A stretch of 64,000 bases of DNA from an uncultured Methylobacillus sp. (GTDB lineage: Bacteria; Pseudomonadota; Gammaproteobacteria; Burkholderiales; Methylophilaceae), in contig CAMLDO010000004.1 of NCBI GenBank assembly GCA_946478865.1, forward strand, positions 97,983 to 161,982, given 5' to 3'. Position 1 is the stretch's first letter, and every line of letters starts with the position of its first letter. This document shows, piece after piece, positions 1 to 11,553 of the stretch. Under the pieces are notes generated by a model, which was not told the origin of the DNA, did not search any database, and saw only the letters and a list, made by a program, of their open reading frames with translations. The translations under genes and the position numbers were made by a program.

Positions 1-179
1 AGACGGCCATCCTCCAGTACTGGGACAATAAGCACCGCACCCGGGTGGATGAGGTATTCGCGCGTCGTTTCATGCCCGTTATGCAAGCGCACCACGTCGC
101 GCTTGGCATGCATGAGCCGGCCCTGGAAAACGGTTTCGGAAGAAACGCAGGTTTCGGTGAGCTTGTCTTCCTGACTCAT
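1..179 (-). CDS. Nudix hydrolase (ADP-ribose pyrophosphatase type), N-terminal part
   Basis: Only the first 59 codons are present; the gene runs off the left edge. The visible part begins MSQEDKLTETCVSS and continues to a segment reading REYLIHPGAVLIVPVLEDGR, typical of the start of ADP-ribose pyrophosphatases (NudF type), where an N-terminal beta strand precedes the Nudix fold. The Nudix box itself lies outside the window, so catalysis cannot be confirmed. The start codon overlaps the stop of the DUF2818 gene in an ATGA arrangement, so it is probably the last gene of the nuo transcription unit, a common betaproteobacterial arrangement. The family hydrolyses ADP-ribose to AMP and ribose 5-phosphate. 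Confidence 0.75.
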   Translation of the reverse strand, partial: MSQEDKLTETCVSSETVFQGRLMHAKRDVVRLHNGHETTREYLIHPGAVLIVPVLEDGR

Positions 180-466
180 TTACGCCACATGTAACGCCAG
201 ACGAAACCGGGGAAAGCAAACACGATGAAAAGCGAACCAGTCGTCGCGTAGAACTGCCAGCCTTGTGGCGCTACCTGCCCCAAGCTTGAGCGCTCGACCA
301 GATAGGCAATGCCGCCGATCACGAAATAAAGTACGAACAGTTCGAACAGACGCCAACCGAGATGCTTTTTGGGCACCCGGATGACGTAGAACAGCTTGTC
401 CGAGAACCAAGGCAAGTTGGCCGCCAGCAGCGCCAGCAGGATCAATACGAGATACATAGCGTTCAT
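176..466 (-). CDS. DUF2818 family small membrane protein
   Basis: A 96-residue protein with three likely membrane helices (about residues 4-20, 40-57 and 72-90) and basic loops such as VPKKHLGWRLF between them. It matches my memory of the DUF2818 family, which in betaproteobacteria sits directly behind nuoN. Its start overlaps the nuoN stop (ATGA) and its stop overlaps the start of the downstream Nudix gene, so translation is probably coupled throughout. Function is unknown; a role with complex I is suggested only by position. The size and membrane topology fit the family. Confidence 0.8.
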   Translation of the reverse strand: MNAMYLVLILLALLAANLPWFSDKLFYVIRVPKKHLGWRLFELFVLYFVIGGIAYLVERSSLGQVAPQGWQFYATTGSLFIVFAFPGFVWRYMWRK

Positions 467-1914
467 TGCAGGCTATGAGCGATCGCGTAGGCGCAGAGTT
501 CCATGAGGCGCTGCGGCATGAGCCCGAGCACCAGCATCGCGAGACCGTTAATACCGAAGACCAGTGCCACATCGGGTTGGACGACAAGCGGCGTCGTATC
601 CTGCGGCTCGTCGAAATACATGAGCTTGACGATGCGCAGATAGTAGAAGGCCCCCACAGCCGCCATGAGCACCGCAAAAATCACGAGTGCGACGAAGCCT
701 GCCTGCAATGCCGCCTGCAGCACGGTGAACTTGGCATAGAAACCCAGCGTAGGCGGCACGCCCGCCATGGAGAACATCAACAGCATCATGAGGAACGCAT
801 ACCATGGGCTACGCTGATTGAGCCCCTTGAGGTCTTCCAGATTCTCCGCCTCGAAGCCCTTGCGCGACAGCAGCAGGATCATCCCGAAACCGCCCAGCGT
901 CATGAGCACATAGGCCGACACGTAGAACATCGAGGAAATGAAGCCGTTCATGCTGCCCGACAGGAAACCGAACAGCAGGAAGCCGATATGCGAAATCGTC
1001 GAGTACGCAAACATGCGCTTGAGATTGGTCTGCGCAATGGCTGTTACATTACCGATGATGATGGAAAGCACCGCCATCACGATCAGCATGCCCTGCCAGT
1101 CCACGGTGAGCACCTGCAGCGCCTGCACCAGCAGGCGGATCACGAAGGCGAACGCGGCGAACTTGGGCACGGAGCCGACCAGCAGGGTGATCGCCGTCGG
1201 TGCGCCATGATAGACATCCGGCAGCCACATCTGGAACGGCACAGCTCCCAGTTTGAACGCAACGCCAGCGACCACGAACACCAGGCCGAGAATAAGCACG
1301 GAGCGATCTGCCACGCCATTGAACAGCATGGAGCTCACCTGGCTGATTTCCAGCGCGCCAGTCGCGCCATAGATCATGGACATGCCATAGAGCAGCATGC
1401 CGGACGCAAGCGCACCCAGCACGAAATACTTCATCGCCGCTTCCGTGGCACGCGAGTTGTCCCGATCCAGAGCCACCAGCGAATACAGGCACAGCGAAAG
1501 CAGTTCCAGCCCCATGTAGAGCGTGAGGAAGTTCTGGCCGGACACCATGACCATCATGCCCAGCATCGCGAACAACACCAGCGCGAAGAACTCGCCGCGA
1601 TACATGCCGCGCAGCGTGATGTAGCAGCGCGAATAAACCAGCATCATCGAGGTGCCAAGGTAGATCATGAGCTTGAGCACGTCGGCGAGCGGGTCGTCGA
1701 CAAACATGCCATTGAAGGCGTAGCTCACGGCCGGCACATGGGTAGAAACAGTAATGAAAGCCGCGCCTAGCAGCGTGATCTGCGTGAGGATGTAGCTGAT
1801 GTAGCGGGTACGCGCGCTCAGGAACAGATCGACCAGCAGCACAACCATGGCCATGCTCAGGACAAAGATTTCCGGCAGCGCGGCGATGAGATCGTAAACA
1901 ATAGGGTTCATCAT
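463..1914 (-). CDS. nuoN: NADH-quinone oxidoreductase subunit N
   Basis: A 483-residue polytopic membrane protein of the antiporter-like complex I subunits (proton_antipo_M domain from about residue 120 to 420). Visible hallmarks are the LELLSLCLYSLVAL segment with its conserved glutamate, the FKLGAVPFQMWLPDVYHGAPT segment with the essential lysine, and the NLKRMFAYSTISHIGF segment. It is one of three proton-pumping modules with NuoL and NuoM. The gene lies 5 bases after nuoM and overlaps DUF2818 by 4 bases. Length is normal for betaproteobacterial NuoN. Confidence 0.97.
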   Translation of the reverse strand: MMNPIVYDLIAALPEIFVLSMAMVVLLVDLFLSARTRYISYILTQITLLGAAFITVSTHVPAVSYAFNGMFVDDPLADVLKLMIYLGTSMMLVYSRCYITLRGMYRGEFFALVLFAMLGMMVMVSGQNFLTLYMGLELLSLCLYSLVALDRDNSRATEAAMKYFVLGALASGMLLYGMSMIYGATGALEISQVSSMLFNGVADRSVLILGLVFVVAGVAFKLGAVPFQMWLPDVYHGAPTAITLLVGSVPKFAAFAFVIRLLVQALQVLTVDWQGMLIVMAVLSIIIGNVTAIAQTNLKRMFAYSTISHIGFLLFGFLSGSMNGFISSMFYVSAYVLMTLGGFGMILLLSRKGFEAENLEDLKGLNQRSPWYAFLMMLLMFSMAGVPPTLGFYAKFTVLQAALQAGFVALVIFAVLMAAVGAFYYLRIVKLMYFDEPQDTTPLVVQPDVALVFGINGLAMLVLGLMPQRLMELCAYAIAHSLQ

Positions 1915-1919
1915 GGTGT

Positions 1920-3404
1920 TCAGCCTGGAATCTTGCTTTGGGCGAGGTGCGACAGCAACTGGTTCACGGTGGCATGCGTCATTTCCGTGATCGGTTGCGG
2001 ATAGACACCGAAGCCGATGACCATCGCAGCCAGCACGGCCAGGATCAGGAATTCACGCTTGCTGAGGTCCATGAGCTCAGCCACATGCTTGTGCGTGACG
2101 TCGCCGAAATAGACGCGCTTCACCATCCATAGCGTGTAGGCCGCGCCAAGGATCAGCGTCGTTGCGGCAAGGAAGCCGTACCAGAAATTGGCCTGGATCG
2201 CGCCGAGGATGACCATGAACTCGCCTACGAAACCCGAAGTGCCCGGCAGGCCGGCATTTGCCATTGCAAACAGCACCGCAAATGCAGCGAAGGTAGGCAT
2301 GGTATTGACCACGCCGCCGTAATCGGCGATCTGGCGCGAGTGCACGCGGTCATACAGCACGCCCACGCACAGGAACAGCGCGCCGGAAACGAAGCCGTGC
2401 GAGATCATCTGCACGATGCCGCCTTCCATGCCGAGCGGGTTGAAGATGAACAGGCCCAGCGTCACGAAGCCCATGTGCGAGATCGAGGAGTACGCGATGA
2501 GCTTCTTCATGTCCTGCTGGGCGAGCGCAACGAAGGCGATATACACCACGGCGATCAGCGACAGCACGATCATGGGCGTCGCGAGGTATTGCGCGGCATC
2601 GGGCGCGATCGGCATCGCGAAGCGCAGGAAACCATAGGCGCCGAGCTTCAGCATGATCGCCGCCAGCACCACGGAACCACCGGTAGGCGCCTCGACGTGA
2701 GCATCCGGCAGCCAGGTATGCACCGGCCACATCGGGATCTTGACCGCGAACGCCATGAAAAACGCGAAGAAGATGAACAACTGCACCGACAGCGGCAGCG
2801 GCTGCATGTAGTAATCGACGATCTCGAAGCTGTTGGTCTGGTGGAACAGGTAGATGAAGGCGACCAGCATCAGCAGCGAGCCGAGCAGCGTGTAGAGGAA
2901 GAACTTGATGGTCGCGTAAACCCGGTTCGGCCCGCCCCAGATCCCGATCACGAGGAACATCGGGATCAGCATCGCTTCCCAGAATACATAGAACAGGATG
3001 CCGTCGAGCGCGGAGAACACACCGATCATGAGACCGGACATGATGAGGAAGGCCGCCATGTACTGAGCGACGCGCTTCTGGATCACTTCCCAACCGGCCA
3101 GCACCACGATCATGGTGGTAAAGCTGGTGAGCAGGATCAGCGGTACCGCGATGCCGTCCACACCCAGGTGGTAATGGATGTTGAAGCTGGGAATCCAGTT
3201 ATAACCTTCCTGGAACTGGAAGCCGCCATCGCTGTAATCGAAACGGGTATAGAGCGGCAAGGTGACGAGGAAGCCGGCGATGCTGCCCAGCAGCGCGAGC
3301 CAGCGCGTGAGTCCGCGACGTGTATCGCTGCCCGCGGCGAGCACCAGTACGCCTGCCAGTATGGGCACCCAGATGGACAGGCTGAGGATATTGGATTCGA
3401 ACAT
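1920..3404 (-). CDS. nuoM: NADH-quinone oxidoreductase subunit M
   Basis: A 494-residue polytopic membrane protein of the complex I arm. It shows the WEAMLIPMFLVIGIWGG segment with the conserved glutamate of helix 5, the VKIPMWPVHTWLPDAHVEAPT loop with the key lysine of helix 7, and DMKKLIAYSSISHMGF with the lysine of helix 8. These are the proton-channel residues known from E. coli NuoM. The gene sits 12 bases downstream of nuoL and 5 bases upstream of nuoN in the same operon. No truncation or frameshift is visible. Confidence 0.97.
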   Translation of the reverse strand: MFESNILSLSIWVPILAGVLVLAAGSDTRRGLTRWLALLGSIAGFLVTLPLYTRFDYSDGGFQFQEGYNWIPSFNIHYHLGVDGIAVPLILLTSFTTMIVVLAGWEVIQKRVAQYMAAFLIMSGLMIGVFSALDGILFYVFWEAMLIPMFLVIGIWGGPNRVYATIKFFLYTLLGSLLMLVAFIYLFHQTNSFEIVDYYMQPLPLSVQLFIFFAFFMAFAVKIPMWPVHTWLPDAHVEAPTGGSVVLAAIMLKLGAYGFLRFAMPIAPDAAQYLATPMIVLSLIAVVYIAFVALAQQDMKKLIAYSSISHMGFVTLGLFIFNPLGMEGGIVQMISHGFVSGALFLCVGVLYDRVHSRQIADYGGVVNTMPTFAAFAVLFAMANAGLPGTSGFVGEFMVILGAIQANFWYGFLAATTLILGAAYTLWMVKRVYFGDVTHKHVAELMDLSKREFLILAVLAAMVIGFGVYPQPITEMTHATVNQLLSHLAQSKIPG

Positions 3405-3416
3405 GGAGTGCTTTTC

Positions 3417-5429
3417 TTATATCTTCATGAAGAAGGTCAGCAGCACGAAGGCGCCGATGATCATCGCGAAGGCGTAGTGATAGATCAGACCTGACTGCAG
3501 GTGGCGGATCACGCCGGCAAAACGGCCGATGGTGCGCGCAAGGCCATTGACCAGGAAACCGTCGATCACTTTCACATCGCCGACCTGCCACAGCTTGGCA
3601 CCTATGCAGCGCGCACCGCCCGCAAAGAATTTTTCGTTGAAGCTGTCGAAGCCGTACTTGTTATCCAGGATGCGGTAGATCGCCATGAACTTGTGCTGGA
3701 TCACGCCTGGCAATTCGGGGCGCTTGAGATAGAGGAACCAGGCGGTTGCTATGCCTGCTACCGCCAGCCAGAACGGTGCTGCCATAAGACCGTGCAAGGC
3801 AAACGCGAACCAGCCATGGAACTCGGCGCCGATGTGGTGCAGAACGTCATGCTCCGGACGCACCACGATGGCATTGCCGAAGAAACCGTCGAACAGCATC
3901 GGCTGGATATAGAGCAGGCCCGCGAAAATCGAGGGAACGGCCAGAAAGATCAGCGGAATGGTCACCACCCACGGCGACTCATGCGGTTTCTCGCCGGGAG
4001 CCAGACCATGGTGCTCGTCCGCATGAGCATCGTCCTCGTGACCATGTGCATGTTCATCGTGCTTGCCGAAGCGTTCCTCGCCATGGAATGCGAGGAACAA
4101 CTGGCGGAAGCTGTAGAACGCGGTCACGAACACACCCACCATGACTGCGAAATAGGCGAAGCCGGCGCCGGGGATGTGCGAGGCGTGCACCGCTTCGATG
4201 ATGGCGTCCTTGGAGTAGAAGCCCGCGAAGGGGGGAATCCCCGCCAGCGCGAGCGAGCCAATTACCGAAGTAATGTAGGTAATCGGCAGGTATTTGCGCA
4301 GACCGCCCATGCGACGCAGGTCCTGGTCATGGTGCATCGCCATGATGACGGAGCCCGCGGCGAGGAACAGCAAGGCCTTGAAGAAGGCGTGCGTCATGAG
4401 GTGGAAGATCGCAGCGGAATAGGCCGAGACGCCAAGCGCCACAGTCATGTAGCCCAGTTGCGACAGCGTGGAATAAGCGACCACGCGCTTGATGTCGTTC
4501 TGGATGATGCCGAGGAAAGCCATGAACAACGCGGTAATGCTGCCGATGACGAGCACGAAGGACAGCGCGGTCGTAGACAGTTCGTATAACGGCGACATAC
4601 GCGCCACCATGAAGATACCGGCAGTCACCATAGTTGCGGCATGGATCAGCGCGGAAATCGGGGTCGGGCCTTCCATCGAATCCGGCAGCCACACATGCAG
4701 CGGCACTTGCGCCGACTTGCCCATGGCACCGATGAACAGCAGGATGCAGATCACGGTCATGAGCGACCATTCGCTGCCGGGAATCAGATTGACCTTGATA
4801 TCGGCAAATTGCGGCGCAACCGAGAACACCGCGGCATAGTCAAGGCTACCGAGGTAATACAGCACCATGCCGATGCCGAGCAGAAAGCCGAAGTCGCCCA
4901 CACGATTGACCAGAAACGCCTTGAGGTTGGCGTAAATCGCTGTCGGGCGCTTGAACCAGAAGCCGATGAGCAGATAGGACACCAGGCCCACCGCTTCCCA
5001 GCCGAAGAACAGCTGCATGAAGTTGTTGCTCATCACCAGCATGAGCATCGAGAAGGTAAACAGCGAGATATAGCTGAAGAAGCGGCTGTAGCCGGGATCC
5101 TCATGCATGTAGCCTATGGTGTAGATATGCACCATGAGCGACACGAAGGTAACGATGACCATCATCGTCGCGGATAGCTGATCGATGAGGAAGCCCACCT
5201 CGAACGAGGTATCGCCGCTGGTAAGCCAGGTGTAGACCGCGCCGTTGAACAGGTTGCCCTGCAGCACGTCGATGAGCACATAGGCTGAAAGCCCGAAGGA
5301 GGCCGCCACCGCCGGAATGGTGAGCAAATGCGCTGTCGCGCGCGGCAGCTTGCGGCCGAACAGGCCGACGATAGCTGCAGCAACCAGAGGCAGCATGGGG
5401 ATCAGCAGATAGATGTTTTGCATGCTCAT
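3417..5429 (-). CDS. nuoL: NADH-quinone oxidoreductase subunit L
   Basis: A 670-residue membrane subunit, the distal antiporter-like module with the long C-terminal amphipathic helix that runs along the membrane arm. Visible motifs include FFGWEAVGLVSYLLIGFW, MGKSAQVPLHVWLPDSMEGPT and DIKRVVAYSTLSQLGYM, carrying the conserved acidic and lysine channel residues. Around residues 456-485 there is an unusual His/Asp/Glu-rich loop (KHDEHAHGHEDDAHADEHH) between transmembrane segments. It begins 10 bases after the nuoK stop and is followed by nuoM after 12 bases. Length is near the family norm. Confidence 0.97.
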   Translation of the reverse strand: MSMQNIYLLIPMLPLVAAAIVGLFGRKLPRATAHLLTIPAVAASFGLSAYVLIDVLQGNLFNGAVYTWLTSGDTSFEVGFLIDQLSATMMVIVTFVSLMVHIYTIGYMHEDPGYSRFFSYISLFTFSMLMLVMSNNFMQLFFGWEAVGLVSYLLIGFWFKRPTAIYANLKAFLVNRVGDFGFLLGIGMVLYYLGSLDYAAVFSVAPQFADIKVNLIPGSEWSLMTVICILLFIGAMGKSAQVPLHVWLPDSMEGPTPISALIHAATMVTAGIFMVARMSPLYELSTTALSFVLVIGSITALFMAFLGIIQNDIKRVVAYSTLSQLGYMTVALGVSAYSAAIFHLMTHAFFKALLFLAAGSVIMAMHHDQDLRRMGGLRKYLPITYITSVIGSLALAGIPPFAGFYSKDAIIEAVHASHIPGAGFAYFAVMVGVFVTAFYSFRQLFLAFHGEERFGKHDEHAHGHEDDAHADEHHGLAPGEKPHESPWVVTIPLIFLAVPSIFAGLLYIQPMLFDGFFGNAIVVRPEHDVLHHIGAEFHGWFAFALHGLMAAPFWLAVAGIATAWFLYLKRPELPGVIQHKFMAIYRILDNKYGFDSFNEKFFAGGARCIGAKLWQVGDVKVIDGFLVNGLARTIGRFAGVIRHLQSGLIYHYAFAMIIGAFVLLTFFMKI

Positions 5430-5439
5430 GATTGCCGCA

Positions 5440-5748
5440 TCAGCCCTTCAGGCTATTCAAGTCTTCCACGTTGATGGTTTTCAGGTTACGGAACAGTACG
5501 ACCAGGATGGCGAGGCCGATGGCCGACTCTGCCGCCGCGACGGTCAGGATGAAGAACACGAACACCTGCCCTGCCGTATCGTTGAGGTAATGCGAGAACG
5601 CAATGAAATTCATGTTCACCGCGAGCAGCATGAGCTCGATTGCCATGAGCAGGATGATGACGTTCTTGCGATTAAGGAAGATACCGACCACGCTGATCGC
5701 GAACAGCAGCGAACCGAGAATCAGGTAATGCGAGAGGCCGACGCTCAT
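5440..5748 (-). CDS. nuoK: NADH-quinone oxidoreductase subunit K
   Basis: A 102-residue protein with three membrane helices. It carries two conserved membrane glutamates of the E-channel, one in the [14 protein letters not shown] segment and one in the [13 protein letters not shown] segment. The start codon overlaps the stop of nuoJ (ATGA), so the two are probably translationally coupled. Length matches E. coli NuoK (about 100 residues). It forms part of the membrane module next to the quinone site. Confidence 0.97.
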   Translation of the reverse strand: MSVGLSHYLILGSLLFAISVVGIFLNRKNVIILLMAIELMLLAVNMNFIAFSHYLNDTAGQVFVFFILTVAAAESAIGLAILVVLFRNLKTINVEDLNSLKG

Positions 5749-6362
5749 GCTTGCTCTCCTTCAGCGGGGGCATCCTTTTCCGCAGGCATGCTGACCATGC
5801 GGATGCGATCGGCACGCTTGACCAGCACCTGCTTGGCCGGATCGTTGTGCTTGGTATTCGTGCGGCGGCGCAGCGTCAGGGCAATTGCCGCGACGATAGC
5901 CACCAGCAGTACCACGGATGCGATTTCGAACGGGAAAACGTAATCGGTGTAGAGCAGGCGTCCCAGTTCCGCTGTATTGCTGTAATCCGCATCGTGCTTG
6001 ACCGGTTCAATCGCTCCGAACTGCTTGCCGCCCAGGATCAGCACCATCTCGACAAAGATCAGCCCGCCCACGATAAGCGCCGGCACAATGGCCTCCCAGA
6101 AACCCTTGCGCAGCTGCTCCAGGTTGATATCCAGCATCATCACCACGAACAGGAACAGCACCATCACCGCACCGACATAAACCAGCACCAGCACGATGGC
6201 AAGAAATTCGGCCTCCAGCAGCAGCCAGATGCCAGCCGCGGTAAAGAAAGCCAGCACGAGATACAGTGCGGCATGCACCGGATTGCGCGCGGTAATGACG
6301 CGCAGGCCGGCAAACGCGAGGATCGCCGCCAGCACGTAGAACACGTAGTCTTGGAAAATCAT
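5745..6362 (-). CDS. nuoJ: NADH-quinone oxidoreductase subunit J
   Basis: A 205-residue membrane protein with about five helices in the first 165 residues and a charged cytoplasmic tail. The segment [23 protein letters not shown] is the characteristic helix 3 with a pi-bulge tyrosine region that gates the E-channel. The tail ([25 protein letters not shown] onward) ends in an acidic stretch. It follows nuoI after 9 bases and overlaps nuoK by 4 bases. Confidence 0.96.
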   Translation of the reverse strand: MIFQDYVFYVLAAILAFAGLRVITARNPVHAALYLVLAFFTAAGIWLLLEAEFLAIVLVLVYVGAVMVLFLFVVMMLDINLEQLRKGFWEAIVPALIVGGLIFVEMVLILGGKQFGAIEPVKHDADYSNTAELGRLLYTDYVFPFEIASVVLLVAIVAAIALTLRRRTNTKHNDPAKQVLVKRADRIRMVSMPAEKDAPAEGEQA

Positions 6363-6371
6363 TGCCGCCCT

Positions 6372-6863
6372 TTACCGATATTTCGCGTCCGCGGACCGGT
6401 CTTCCGCGATCTGTTGTTCGTATTTATCGCCCACCGCCAGCAGCATGGGCTTGGTATATGTCAGGTCGCCGCGCTTTTCGCCGTGGTAATCGAAAATCCG
6501 CGTCTCGACGATGGAATCGACCGGACAGGATTCTTCGCAGAAGCCGCAGAAGATGCACTTGGTCAGGTCAATGTCATAGCGCGTGGTACGGCGCGTGTTG
6601 TCCTCGCGCTGCTCGGATTCGATCGTGATCGCCATCGCCGGGCACACCGCTTCGCACAGCTTGCAGGCGATGCAGCGTTCTTCGCCATTGGGATAACGGC
6701 GCAGCGCGTGCAGACCGCGGAAGCGCGGGCTCATCGGCGTGCGCTCTTCCGGGTATTGCACCGTGATCTTGCGTGCGAAGAAATAGCGTCCGGTCAGAGT
6801 CATGCCCTTGAGCAGCTCAAGCAGCATCAGGCTGGAGAAGAGGTCTTTTATGCGATTGATCAT
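6372..6863 (-). CDS. nuoI: NADH-quinone oxidoreductase subunit I (two 4Fe-4S clusters)
   Basis: A 163-residue ferredoxin-like subunit of the peripheral arm. It has two complete CxxCxxCxxxC motifs, C64-C67-C70-C74 in [12 protein letters not shown] and C103-C106-C109-C113 in [12 protein letters not shown], binding clusters N6a and N6b that pass electrons to NuoB. The N-terminal amphipathic helix ([20 protein letters not shown]) attaches it to the membrane. It lies 12 bases downstream of nuoH and 9 bases upstream of nuoJ. Size matches beta- and alphaproteobacterial NuoI (about 162 residues). Confidence 0.97.
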   Translation of the reverse strand: MINRIKDLFSSLMLLELLKGMTLTGRYFFARKITVQYPEERTPMSPRFRGLHALRRYPNGEERCIACKLCEAVCPAMAITIESEQREDNTRRTTRYDIDLTKCIFCGFCEESCPVDSIVETRIFDYHGEKRGDLTYTKPMLLAVGDKYEQQIAEDRSADAKYR

Positions 6864-6875
6864 GTCTCTCTCCCC

Positions 6876-7895
6876 TTAATGGAACAGGTAGGCCCACGGG
6901 GTTTGCATCATGGCACCGACCACCACGATCCACACCAGCGTGATCGGGATGAATACCTTCCAGCCCAAGCGCATGATCTGGTCATAGCGATAGCGCGGGA
7001 ACGTGGCACGGAACCACAGGAAGAAGAACAACAGTGCGGCGACCTTGAGCGCGAGCCACGGGAAACCATCCGGCAGGAAGGGCACCGGCGACAGCCACCC
7101 ACCGAGGAACATCACCGCCGCCAACGTCGCGACCAGAATCATGTTCGCGTATTCGGCAAGGAAGAACACCGCGAAGGCCATGCCGGAATACTCGACGTGG
7201 AAACCCGCGACAATTTCGGACTCGCCTTCAGCCACGTCGAACGGCGCACGGTTGGTTTCCGCAACAGCACTGATGAAATACACGACGAACAGCGGGAACA
7301 GCGGAATGAAATACCACTGCCAGAAACCGCCGGCCTGTCCCAGCACGATCTTGCCGAGATTGAGGCTGTTGGCGCACATCAGCACGCCCACCAGCGCAAA
7401 ACCCATCGCGATTTCGTAGGACACGATCTGCGCCGCGGAGCGCAGCGAGCCGAGGAAGGCATACTTGGAGTTGGAGGCCCAACCCGCGATGATCACGCCA
7501 TACACGCCGACTGAAGTCATCGCGAGAATGTACAGCAGGCCGGCATCAATATCGGCCAGCACCAGGTTGAGATCGAACGGCACCACCGCCCACGCAGCCA
7601 ACGCGGGCGCAAGCACCAGTACCGGCGCCAGCAGGAACAGGAACTTGTTGGCCGCCGTCGGCAGGATGATTTCCTTGAACAGCAGCTTGAGACCATCTGC
7701 CACCGGTTGCAGCAAGCCCTTGGGACCGACACGGTTGGGGCCGATACGCACCTGCATGTAGCCGATGACCTTGCGCTCGGCCAGCGTCAGATAGGCCACG
7801 GCACCCATGATAGGCAGGATGATGGCGACGATCTTGGCCAGATTCCACACGACCGGCCAGAACGGGCCGAAGAGTTGCTGGAGTGCGTCCATCAT
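6876..7895 (-). CDS. nuoH: NADH-quinone oxidoreductase subunit H
   Basis: A 339-residue membrane subunit that forms the quinone chamber at the joint of the two arms. Typical segments are [23 protein letters not shown] near residue 40 and [21 protein letters not shown] near residue 210, both with conserved charged residues. An upstream in-frame start exists, but the chosen start ([10 protein letters not shown]) overlaps the nuoG stop in an ATGA arrangement, has GGAGAAGG just upstream and gives the family's usual length. It is followed by nuoI after 12 bases. Confidence 0.95.
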   Translation of the reverse strand: MMDALQQLFGPFWPVVWNLAKIVAIILPIMGAVAYLTLAERKVIGYMQVRIGPNRVGPKGLLQPVADGLKLLFKEIILPTAANKFLFLLAPVLVLAPALAAWAVVPFDLNLVLADIDAGLLYILAMTSVGVYGVIIAGWASNSKYAFLGSLRSAAQIVSYEIAMGFALVGVLMCANSLNLGKIVLGQAGGFWQWYFIPLFPLFVVYFISAVAETNRAPFDVAEGESEIVAGFHVEYSGMAFAVFFLAEYANMILVATLAAVMFLGGWLSPVPFLPDGFPWLALKVAALLFFFLWFRATFPRYRYDQIMRLGWKVFIPITLVWIVVVGAMMQTPWAYLFH

Positions 7896-10276
7896 GCCTT
7901 CTCCACAGTCAGTTCGCCGTAGAGATCGCCAAGCATGGCGGTTTCGGGGCATACCGGAATACGCACGCAGTCATCGTGCACGCGATCATCGCGCCGCACA
8001 GGCAAGATCGCACTGGCGCCGGCCTGATTCACACGCGCCTGGTCGCCTTCATGCAGGCCCAGCTTCGCCAGCATGCGGGCATTCATTGCTGCATGGCCGA
8101 ATCCGCTCTTGTGAGTCTTCTGCAGCGAAGGCGCGCGGCGCACGATGGCGTCCGACTGGTATAGCGGAACCTCGCCGACGCGCTGGATGACGCCTTCCTT
8201 GACCTGCACGTTGACATCGACCAGATGACGCAGGTTGTTGTTGAGACGTTTCCAGACGAACTGCGACGGGCGTTCGCCGCCCAGGATTTCGTCCTTGATC
8301 TGTTCGCTGCTCTCGTAATCGAAGCCTTGCAGGCCTAGCAGATTGCCCAGCACGCGCAGTACCTTCCAGCCCGGACGGCACTCGCCTTGAGGACGCACAG
8401 CAGCGGCAAAACTCTGCACGCGGCCTTCCATGCTGGTAAAAGTGCCGGAAGTTTCGGTAAACGGTGCAATCGGTAGCAACACGTCTGCATCACGCAGCGC
8501 ATCGGATTTGTATGCCGTAAGGGCGACCACGCACGACGACTGGTTCAGCGCCTGATTGATGAGCTTGGCGTTGTGGCTGTCCAGTTCCGGCTCGATATTG
8601 ACGAGCAGGTAGGCGGAACGCGGCTGCTCCAGCATGCTGCGCGCATTGAGCGCGCCGGGCTTCGGCAGCACGCCGGCCAAGTCCATGCCGACTCGGTTGG
8701 CCGCATCGGACAGAACGCCGAAAGTCGCGCCGCACAATGCGGAGATCGCTTCTGCAAGACTGTAGATTTCGGAATAGCGCGGATGATGCTGCGCGATATT
8801 GCCGAGGAAAATGCCCACCTTCGGGCTGATCAGGTCATAGTCCTTGCCAAGGCCGGCGAGGCTTTCCGCCATCGCCTTGGCGTTGTCCCACACCACCACG
8901 CCTTCCAGCAGTTGATTCAGCGCGGGCGGCAGGCATAGCGACAGGCGTTGCAGGCCGGACATCGCCTTGAGGATTTGCGACAGCACGTTGACCATGTCGT
9001 TGGGGGTGCAGATCGCCTTGTGCGCTACCGGCATGAGCGGATCGTCGTCGACAGGGTTGACCAGCGACAACTCGGCACCATTGAGCTTTACGGCATGGCG
9101 CAGGCGATGTGCCAGCAGCGGATGCTCGTTGCGCAGGCTGCTGCCGATAACCAGCACGCGGTCCATTTCCTGCAAATCCGGAATGTTGCAGCCCATCCAG
9201 GGTGTGCCCTGGAATTCGCCATCCATGCGGAAATCGCTGCGGCGCAGGCGATGGTCGATATTGCCGGAGCCCAGTCCATGCGCGATCTTGCGGACGAGAT
9301 AGCCTTCTTCCATCGTGCTGTTGGGCGATACCAGGAAGCCGATGCCATCCCCGCCCTCACGTCCGGCGGTCTCCTTGAGGCGGCTGGCGGCAAACTCAAG
9401 CGCGCTCTGCCAGTCGGTTTCGACCCATTGGTCGCAGCGCCTTACCATCGGCACAGTCAAACGCTCGGGGCTGTTGAGTCCCTCATATGAATAACGATCG
9501 CGGTCAGAAATCCAGCATTCGTTGATGCTTTCCTTCTCGCGCGGCAACACGCGCATCACGCGGTTGGCCTTGACGTGCACCTCGACCTGCGAGCCCAGTC
9601 CATCATGCGGGGCAATCGAAGGACGACGGATCAGTTCCCAGCTGCGTGCGGTATAGCGGAACGGCTTGGACGTAAGCGCACCGACCGGGCATAGGTCGAT
9701 GATGTTGCCCGACAGCTCAGACTCCACGCTCTTGTCGACGTAGGCGGTGATCTCGGCGTGCTCGCCGCGATTGATGAGACCCAGCTCCATCATGCCGCCG
9801 ACTTCCTTGAGGAAGCGCACGCAGCGCGTGCACTGGATGCAGCGCGTCATATCGGTGGCGACCAGCGGGCCGATGTTCTTGTTGAGCACCACGCGCTTTT
9901 CTTCGGTGTAGCGCGAAGCCGGCGCACCGTAGGCCATGGCGATGTCCTGCAAATCGCACTCGCCGCCCTGATCGCAGATCGGGCAATCCAACGGGTGGTT
10001 AATGAGCAGAAACTCCATCACGCTCTTCTGCGCCTCGACGGCAGCCTTGGAGCGCGTGAAAATCTTCATGCCGTCGCTCACCGGCGTGGCACATGCGGGC
10101 AGCGGCTTGTTGAATTTTTCGACCTGCACCAGGCACATGCGGCAATTGGCGGCGACAGACAGCTTCTTGTGATAGCAGAAGCGCGGAATCGGCACGCCCA
10201 GCTTGTCCGCCGCGTCGATGATGGTCGTGCCGTGCTCGACCTCTACCTGTTTGCCGTCGATTTCGATGTTCAACAT
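7892..10276 (-). CDS. nuoG: NADH-quinone oxidoreductase subunit G
   Basis: A 794-residue iron-sulfur subunit of the NADH module. The N-terminal 2Fe-2S ferredoxin domain has C34, C45, C48 and C62; the His-Cys3 4Fe-4S site has H94, C98, C101 and C107; a further 4Fe-4S site has C146, C149, C152 and C196. The rest is a molybdopterin-oxidoreductase-like domain without evident catalytic cofactor residues, as usual in NuoG. The frame is open further upstream into nuoF, but [16 protein letters not shown] is the standard N-terminus and lies 2 bases after the nuoF stop. The stop overlaps nuoH. Confidence 0.96.
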   Translation of the reverse strand: MLNIEIDGKQVEVEHGTTIIDAADKLGVPIPRFCYHKKLSVAANCRMCLVQVEKFNKPLPACATPVSDGMKIFTRSKAAVEAQKSVMEFLLINHPLDCPICDQGGECDLQDIAMAYGAPASRYTEEKRVVLNKNIGPLVATDMTRCIQCTRCVRFLKEVGGMMELGLINRGEHAEITAYVDKSVESELSGNIIDLCPVGALTSKPFRYTARSWELIRRPSIAPHDGLGSQVEVHVKANRVMRVLPREKESINECWISDRDRYSYEGLNSPERLTVPMVRRCDQWVETDWQSALEFAASRLKETAGREGGDGIGFLVSPNSTMEEGYLVRKIAHGLGSGNIDHRLRRSDFRMDGEFQGTPWMGCNIPDLQEMDRVLVIGSSLRNEHPLLAHRLRHAVKLNGAELSLVNPVDDDPLMPVAHKAICTPNDMVNVLSQILKAMSGLQRLSLCLPPALNQLLEGVVVWDNAKAMAESLAGLGKDYDLISPKVGIFLGNIAQHHPRYSEIYSLAEAISALCGATFGVLSDAANRVGMDLAGVLPKPGALNARSMLEQPRSAYLLVNIEPELDSHNAKLINQALNQSSCVVALTAYKSDALRDADVLLPIAPFTETSGTFTSMEGRVQSFAAAVRPQGECRPGWKVLRVLGNLLGLQGFDYESSEQIKDEILGGERPSQFVWKRLNNNLRHLVDVNVQVKEGVIQRVGEVPLYQSDAIVRRAPSLQKTHKSGFGHAAMNARMLAKLGLHEGDQARVNQAGASAILPVRRDDRVHDDCVRIPVCPETAMLGDLYGELTVEKA

Positions 10277-10278
10277 AA

Positions 10279-11552
<1,274 letters not shown>

Positions 11553-11553
<1 letters not shown>

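Noticed and set aside
466..1770. Long plus-strand open frame opposite nuoN (and similar long antisense frames opposite nuoM, nuoJ-nuoH, recQ and the GGDEF-EAL genes)
   Set aside because: The products are extremely rich in His, Arg, Gln and Glu, with no domains, as expected from reading GC-rich codons on the opposite strand. The sense genes are certain.
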